DNA of 64,000 nt from Aphodovivens sp036306585. Its GTDB lineage: Bacteria; Actinomycetota; Coriobacteriia; Coriobacteriales; Eggerthellaceae. Positions 59,882 to 64,000 of this stretch are shown here, piece by piece (position 1 is the stretch's first letter; every line of letters starts with the position of its first letter). Where the stretch lies: NCBI GenBank assembly GCA_036306585.1, contig JAXJZF010000005.1, forward strand, positions 248,001 to 312,000, in the 5' to 3' direction. The position numbers and the translations under genes are program-made. The notes beneath the pieces were generated by a model. The model was not told where the DNA came from. It saw nothing but the letters and a program-made list of their open reading frames with translations, and did no database searches.

Positions 59882-60963
59882 GCCGTGAATCCTTCCATAT
59901 CTTCAATGTAGTCTTCCAAGATCGCCGGCTGCCCGTCTTCCATCTCGATGGCAATGTCGCCGATGAGGTCGAGCGCCTTTTCGTTGATGGCGTCCACCAT
60001 CATCGATTCGGGGATGCCCGCCGACTCCAGCGCCTCGGCGCGCCGCGAGGCGGGGGAGTCCTCCAGCAGGCAGCGCAGGTAGGCGGTTTCGGTGGGGGTG
60101 AACGGGGAGGCCGGGTTCTCCTGGCTCGTCCCGCCTTCGTCGACTGCTGCGGGCGGAGGGGTGCTTGCAGCTGCATCGGCGGCCGCAGCCACGGCGGCAT
60201 CCCGTTCGGGTTGCCCGGGCGCGCTCCCGGCGCCTTCCTGCTCCGTTGAGGCGACGGGAGCTGCAACGGGCGTTTCGGCTGCGGCCGTCGTCTGCGCGGT
60301 CTCGAAGCGCTCCTCGTCGACGAGCAGGGCTTCGCAGGATGCCGCCGCCGCGGCGCGGATGCCCTCCAGCCGGCTGAAGTCGAGGGAGAACGCGGGCGGC
60401 TGCTCTTCGGCGGCTGGTTGCGCCGTGCAGTCGGCGGGGGCCGGGCCGGCGCTCGCCGCGGGCTTGCGGCGCGTCTTTTTGCCGGTGCGCCGCTTCTCCT
60501 CGGCCTGCTCGGCCTTGCTCTCCATCTTCTCGCGCGCCGCCTTGCGCTTGGCGGGCGTGGGGCCCCCGTTGTAGCCGGGGTCCTCCTTCAGCGCGCGCAG
60601 GAACTCCAGCTGCGCGGAGTTGTTCTCGGCGTAGCGGCGAAACGCTTTCCCGGAGCTTTGCGGATGCTTCCAGTTCTCGTCGGGGTCGAAGGACGACACC
60701 GCCCGCCCGCGCTCGCTTGCCGCCTCGTCGGGCTGCGTTGCGGCGTGGCGCGCCGCCTTTCCGGCGCCGACTCTGGCAGCTGGCGTGAGGCGCGCGTCGT
60801 TGCGCCGCGTTGGGGAGACCCCCCTTTGCGCCTGCTGGCGCGCAAGATCGGCCCCGGTGCGCAGGATGGGCTCGTCGCGGTAGGCCGTCCCGCCGGTCGA
60901 CGATCCGGTTCGCACGCGTTCGGCTTCGAGGATGCGCCGTATCAGCCGTTGCGCGTACGCCAC
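59878..60963 (-). CDS. TerB-C domain protein, SngA-like (Shango system), N-terminally reduced
   Basis: A 361-residue protein whose C-terminus matches the TerB-C domain: a first conserved block (AFSLDFSRLEGIRAAAAASCEALL, about 191-214) and the end block (FTPTETAYLRCLLE to INEKALDLIGDIAIE and ILEDYIEDM, 288-356). The two blocks are split by an Ala/Pro-rich insert (226-286). The N-terminal half is basic and low complexity, with only WKHPQSSGKAFRRYAENNSAQLEFLRALKEDPG (98-130) looking folded. The TerB-N and central TerB domains expected of SngA are absent. GTG 60963 follows GAAGGAGG. It opens the operon. Confidence 0.75.
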   Translation of the reverse strand: MAYAQRLIRRILEAERVRTGSSTGGTAYRDEPILRTGADLARQQAQRGVSPTRRNDARLTPAARVGAGKAARHAATQPDEAASERGRAVSSFDPDENWKHPQSSGKAFRRYAENNSAQLEFLRALKEDPGYNGGPTPAKRKAAREKMESKAEQAEEKRRTGKKTRRKPAASAGPAPADCTAQPAAEEQPPAFSLDFSRLEGIRAAAAASCEALLVDEERFETAQTTAAAETPVAAPVASTEQEGAGSAPGQPERDAAVAAAADAAASTPPPAAVDEGGTSQENPASPFTPTETAYLRCLLEDSPASRRAEALESAGIPESMMVDAINEKALDLIGDIAIEMEDGQPAILEDYIEDMEGFTA

Positions 60964-61000
60964 ACTGCACCTCCTTCGCCCGTCGATTGCCCGTAGGCGC

Positions 61001-61006
61001 ATTATA
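61001..61006 (-). promoter_or_regulatory. -10 of the TerB-C/ATPase/helicase operon
   Basis: On the minus strand a perfect TATAAT lies 38 bp upstream of the GTG at 60963. No clear -35 is seen. Confidence 0.6.
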
Positions 61007-61113
61007 AAGCGAAAATGCGTTCGCGAAAACATTTGTACGGTAAAACCACGCGTGGCTAGCGATGCGGGGAATGCAGGGAATCGGGCGTGCGTCCGCGGCT
61101 GGCGAGCCTCATA

Positions 61114-61122
61114 TGGTACCCT
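61114..61122 (+). promoter_or_regulatory. Possible extended -10 of the DUF1292 gene
   Basis: TGG-TACCCT lies 54 bp before the ATG; the hexamer is weak. Confidence 0.3.
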
Positions 61123-61175
61123 TGCGGCAGAGAACGATCGCCGGGCGCGCCGCGCCTGCGCGGAAGGAGGATCGC

Positions 61176-61508
61176 ATGAGCGAAGAGGTACGCACGGGCA
61201 GCGCCCCGAATTTCTGCCCGCCGGTGGAGGAGGGCATCACCTTCACCATGGAGGACGAGCACGGCGACGAGACCGTCATGGAGTTTTTGGGCCTCGTTCT
61301 GCACAACGGCCGCCGCTACGGGTTCTTTTTCCCGGTGACCGAGGACGAGCCCGCCAAGTCGTCGGGCGAGGTCGTGCTGCTGGAGGTGGTCGAGCTCGAC
61401 GAGGAGGGCCAGCCCGCCGCCTTCGAGCTGGTGGATGACGAGGGCATCGCCAACGAGGTGTACGCCGACTTCAAAGAAGCGACCAAGGACATCTACCGCT
61501 TCGAATAG
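61176..61508 (+). CDS. DUF1292 family protein
   Basis: A 110-residue acidic protein of the DUF1292 (YrzB-like) family, of unknown function. Family features are ITFTMEDEHGDETVMEFLGLVLHNGRRYGFFFP and EVVELDEEGQPAAFELVDDEGIANEVYADF. In other Gram-positives it often lies near ruvX and alaS; here it stands alone. ATG 61176 follows a strong GGAAGGAGG. It converges on the PPOX gene. Confidence 0.85.
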   Translation: MSEEVRTGSAPNFCPPVEEGITFTMEDEHGDETVMEFLGLVLHNGRRYGFFFPVTEDEPAKSSGEVVLLEVVELDEEGQPAAFELVDDEGIANEVYADFKEATKDIYRFE

Positions 61509-61546
61509 GGCCCGCCCGTCGCCTGGAAGCCGCACGCTGCGGGCTC

Positions 61547-62038
61547 CTACAGCGCCAGCGGCTCCCAGGTCCCCTCGATATCGCAGAGCCATGCCCGCGC
61601 GCCCTTCATGCTGAAGAAGGTCAGTTCGGGCGCGTTGGGTCCCTCATGCTGCTCGCCGAGCGCCAGCAGGTGCTCGTAGCCTGCCTGGCGCACGTTCGCG
61701 CCTGCTCGGTCGTCCAGGTCGGCTTCGCCGCGCAGGATGATCCAGCCGTGCCCCGGTTTCCAGGCGGTCAGCTCGAACTTCGGGTTTGCCTTCAGCTCGC
61801 GGTAGACGTCTTTGCCGGTGGCTGTGCAGAACCACAGGCGCCCGCCTTCGAGGGCGGCGAAGCTGAACGGGCGCACATGGGGCTGGTCGCCCTCGCAGGT
61901 GGCCAGGTACCAGGCAGGCACGCTGGTGAGGTACTCCAAGATGGTGCGCAGCCCTTCGGAGGCTTCGCCGGCGACGATGGGGGTGCCGGTTCGGTCGACG
62001 GGGCAGCCCGGCTTCTTCTTCATGCTCGTTGCGTCCAT
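61547..62038 (-). CDS. Pyridoxamine 5-phosphate oxidase (PPOX) family flavoprotein
   Basis: A 163-residue split-barrel protein of the PPOX/FMN-binding family. Typical segments are TSVPAWYLATCEGDQPHVRPFSF (FMN-binding), EGGRLWFCTATGKDVYRELKANPKFELTAW and GWIILRGEADLDD. It lacks the residues that define PdxH, so it is more likely a general flavin- or F420-type reductase. ATG 62038 with CGGAG upstream is preferred to the GTG two codons earlier. The ECF genes lie upstream on the same strand with a 12-bp gap, so it may be the last gene of that operon. Confidence 0.8.
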   Translation of the reverse strand: MDATSMKKKPGCPVDRTGTPIVAGEASEGLRTILEYLTSVPAWYLATCEGDQPHVRPFSFAALEGGRLWFCTATGKDVYRELKANPKFELTAWKPGHGWIILRGEADLDDRAGANVRQAGYEHLLALGEQHEGPNAPELTFFSMKGARAWLCDIEGTWEPLAL

Positions 62039-62050
62039 TACCACTCCGAT

Positions 62051-62845
62051 CTACAGGGGGATGAAATTCGTCGCGATGCTGCAGCACAGCATGGCCGCCA
62101 ACATGCACGCCGCCACGGCGTCGTTGCGCGAAAGGGCCATGGGGTGCAGGCGCGTGCGTCCTGCGCCTCCGTGGTAGCAGCGCGATTCCATGGCTGCCGA
62201 CAGCGTTTCCGCATGGCGGAACGCGCTGGCGAACAGGGGTACCATCAGCGAAAGTAGCATGCGCAGGCGCCCTTTGGAGAACGTGGCGCCACGGCTGATC
62301 TGGGCGCGGTACACGATAGAGAGCTCCTGGGCGAACTGCGGCAGGAAGCGCAGCGCGATGCCCATCATCATGCTCAGCTCGTGCGCGGGGACGCCCACGC
62401 GCGCCAAAGGCGCCAGCAGATGCTCGAAGGCGTCGGTGAGGTCGAGCGCGGGAGTGGTCAGCGTGAGCAGGCTCATCCCCAGCAACAGCAGCACCAGGCG
62501 GCAGGATACGAATGCGGCCTGTACCAGGCCTCCTTCGCTGATGCGTATGGTCCACCACTCGAACAGCACCTGCCCGCCTTGCATGAAGAACACGTTCAGC
62601 AGGGCGGTGATCACCACGATGAACGCCAGCGGCGCGATGGAGCTCAGCGCTTTGCCCAGCGGGATGCGCGCCGCGGCGAAGAACACGATGGCGAACACGG
62701 CGCATGCGGCGAGCCCGATGAAGGTCTGCGCCACGAACACGATGACCATGAACGCAAAGGCCCCCACCAGCTTCGCGCGCGGGTCCATGTGGTGGACGGG
62801 GCTATCCCCCGGCCAATAGCGCCCTATGATGGCGGCGTCAGGCAC
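62051..62845 (-). CDS. ecfT: ECF transporter transmembrane subunit EcfT
   Basis: A 264-residue EcfT. The N-terminus YWPGDSPVHHMDPRAKLVGAF is typical, about five to six membrane helices follow, and the coupling motifs are AQISRGATF and AMESRCYHG (the second has RC in place of RG). GTG 62845 overlaps the upstream ATPase stop by eight bases. With the two EcfA genes upstream and no S component, it is the shared (group II) energising module that serves S components encoded elsewhere. Confidence 0.92.
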   Translation of the reverse strand: MPDAAIIGRYWPGDSPVHHMDPRAKLVGAFAFMVIVFVAQTFIGLAACAVFAIVFFAAARIPLGKALSSIAPLAFIVVITALLNVFFMQGGQVLFEWWTIRISEGGLVQAAFVSCRLVLLLLGMSLLTLTTPALDLTDAFEHLLAPLARVGVPAHELSMMMGIALRFLPQFAQELSIVYRAQISRGATFSKGRLRMLLSLMVPLFASAFRHAETLSAAMESRCYHGGAGRTRLHPMALSRNDAVAACMLAAMLCCSIATNFIPL

Positions 62846-63743
62846 GGGTCGTCCCTTCCGCTGCCGGCCGGTTCCTCAGATCGTTCGCGATCGCATCGGC
62901 GAGCGACTCCACGTCGTAGAGGCGCTCGGGCAGGCGGAAACCGGCATCCCGCAGCGCTGCGGCGAAACGCTGGGCGGCCGGGGCGTCCAGGCCGACGGAG
63001 CGCAGGCCCTCCACATCGGCGAATACCTCCTGCGGCGTGCCGAGGGCGAACACCCTGCCCTCCGAGAGGACCAGCACGCGGTCGGTCAGGCGCGCAAGGT
63101 CCTCCATGCTGTGGGAGGCCATGACCATGGCGAGGCCGTTACCGTGCAGCTCCTCGATGAGCTGCAGGAACTCCTCGCGTGCCACCGGATCGAGCCCTGC
63201 CACCGGCTCGTCCATCACCAGCATGCTCGGGCGCATGGCCAGCACGCCGGCGAAGGCGACGCGGCGCTGCTGCCCTCCCGAGAGCTCGAAGGGGCTGCGC
63301 TCGGCGATGTCGGCTTCGTCCAGGTGCACCAGCTGCAGGGCCTCGCTGACGCGCGCCTGCACCTCGGCGTCTGAAAGCCCCAGGTTGCGGGGGCCGAACG
63401 ACACGTCCTCGCGCACGGTGGCGGCGAACAGCTGGTGCTCGGGGTACTGGAACACCAGGCCCACTTCGTGGCGGCATTCCTGCGCGACCCGCTTGTCGGC
63501 GAGGTCGCGGCCGCCGAACAGCACGCGGCCCTCGGTGGGGTGCAGAAGCCCGTTGCAGTGCTGGATGAGCGTGCTCTTCCCGCTGCCGGTGTGCCCGGCA
63601 AGGCCCAGGAACTCGCCTTCGGCGACCTCGAACGTCACGTTGCGCAGCGCCCAGGCGCGCCCGGCACCCTCCGCGGAGCCCCGCTTGCGGCGCTCTTTCG
63701 GGGCCTCGTAGGAATAGCTCACGCCTTCGAATGCAAGCGGCAT
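62838..63743 (-). CDS. ecfA2: ECF transporter ATPase subunit EcfA2
   Basis: A 301-residue ABC ATPase. Walker A GHTGSGKST is near residue 50, the Q-loop is VFQYPEHQLFAATV, a canonical LSGGQQRRVAFAG signature follows, then MLVMDEPVAGLDP. QYPEHQLF is a hallmark of EcfA2. ATG 63743 has GAAGGAGG upstream and overlaps the preceding ATPase gene by 25 bp. It pairs with EcfA1 and couples to EcfT. Confidence 0.92.
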   Translation of the reverse strand: MPLAFEGVSYSYEAPKERRKRGSAEGAGRAWALRNVTFEVAEGEFLGLAGHTGSGKSTLIQHCNGLLHPTEGRVLFGGRDLADKRVAQECRHEVGLVFQYPEHQLFAATVREDVSFGPRNLGLSDAEVQARVSEALQLVHLDEADIAERSPFELSGGQQRRVAFAGVLAMRPSMLVMDEPVAGLDPVAREEFLQLIEELHGNGLAMVMASHSMEDLARLTDRVLVLSEGRVFALGTPQEVFADVEGLRSVGLDAPAAQRFAAALRDAGFRLPERLYDVESLADAIANDLRNRPAAEGTTRA

Positions 63744-64000
63744 AGCTCCTCCTTCAGCTCCTCGGGTCGCACATGCACGTTTACGTGCGACCCGCGTTCG
63801 CGCAGTGCCAGCGACAGCGCGCAGGCAAACGGCACGTCCAGATTCAGATGCTCCAGCATGCCGGCGTCGCGCAGCACCTCGTCGGGCGCGCCCTCGCAGG
63901 CGATGCGCCCGGCGCTCAACACCACCACGCGGTCGGCCAGCGCCGCCTCTTCCATGAAATGTGTGATCATCACCACGGTCTTGCCTGCTTTATGCAGGTC
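63719..64000 (-). CDS. ecfA1: ECF transporter ATPase subunit EcfA1, C-terminal part (right edge)
   Basis: The last 93 residues of an ABC ATPase are visible: the end of the nucleotide-binding domain with KTVVMITHFMEEAALADRVVVLSAG (switch histidine in ITHF) and the C-terminal dimerisation tail. The rest lies beyond the window. Its position directly before EcfA2 and EcfT and the THFMEEA sequence identify it as EcfA1. Confidence 0.88.
   Translation of the reverse strand, partial: DLHKAGKTVVMITHFMEEAALADRVVVLSAGRIACEGAPDEVLRDAGMLEHLNLDVPFACALSLALRERGSHVNVHVRPEELKEELCRLHSKA

Noticed and set aside
1..64000. CRISPR array, insertion sequence or prophage
   Set aside because: No regularly spaced direct repeats and no transposase, integrase or phage structural motif were seen on either strand.

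Overview
The window is GC-rich, gene-dense bacterial chromosome with many GTG/TTG starts, short intergenic gaps and strong GGAGG-type ribosome binding sites. Several points fit a high-GC Gram-positive of the class Coriobacteriia (Eggerthellaceae-like: Eggerthella, Gordonibacter, Slackia and relatives): T-box leaders, ECF transporters, a fused SecDF, two class A penicillin-binding proteins, lipoproteins with Gram-positive lipoboxes, and an actinobacterial-type arginine operator. This placement is inference from gene content. I see no rRNA, tRNA, CRISPR array, insertion sequence or phage gene.

Layout. 1-3.2 kb: the tail of an unidentified gene, a strong terminator, about 750 bp of non-coding DNA with a 22-bp inverted repeat, and an OatA-like O-acyltransferase. 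3.5-10 kb: ackA, mnmA-coaE, an L-asparaginase and uvrB. 10-13.3 kb (minus strand): a GH25 lysozyme and a YtrA-type GntR regulator with an ABC exporter, whose promoter and operator can be read directly. 13.5-20.2 kb: an ArsC/Spx-like protein, recN, a lipoprotein, an MFS transporter fused to CBS domains, a divergent TetR regulator and a HAD phosphatase. 20.2-24 kb: a T-box leader, probably for tryptophan, controls a complete ECF transporter (TrpP-like S component, two ATPases, EcfT). 24-32 kb: nfo, a small coiled-coil protein, a GNAT acetyltransferase, a phenylalanine T-box with pheST, and a ClC channel paired with a two-TM potassium channel. 32-37 kb: SEC-C methionine aminopeptidase, SlyD-like FKBP, glutamate-cysteine ligase and a CapD-type sugar-nucleotide dehydratase.

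37-45.2 kb is the arginine cluster argC, argJBD-argR, argGH. It covers glutamate to arginine except ornithine carbamoyltransferase and an argA-type enzyme; bifunctional ArgJ could supply the acetyl group. An AT-rich segment with ARG-box-like half-sites precedes argJ, and argR has its own extended -10 inside the end of argD. 45.4-50.5 kb carries two bifunctional penicillin-binding proteins flanking a lipoprotein; the second has a PASTA domain and looks leaderless. 50.5-56 kb: a double U32 protein and fused secDF.

56-61 kb (minus strand) is the most interesting part: a tight three-gene operon encoding a TerB-C-domain protein, a BREX-type (DUF2791) ATPase and a DEAD/DEAH helicase. This is the gene content of the anti-phage system Shango, but the TerB protein is reduced to the C-terminal domain. 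61-64 kb: a DUF1292 protein, a PPOX-family flavoprotein and a second EcfT-EcfA-EcfA module running off the right edge.
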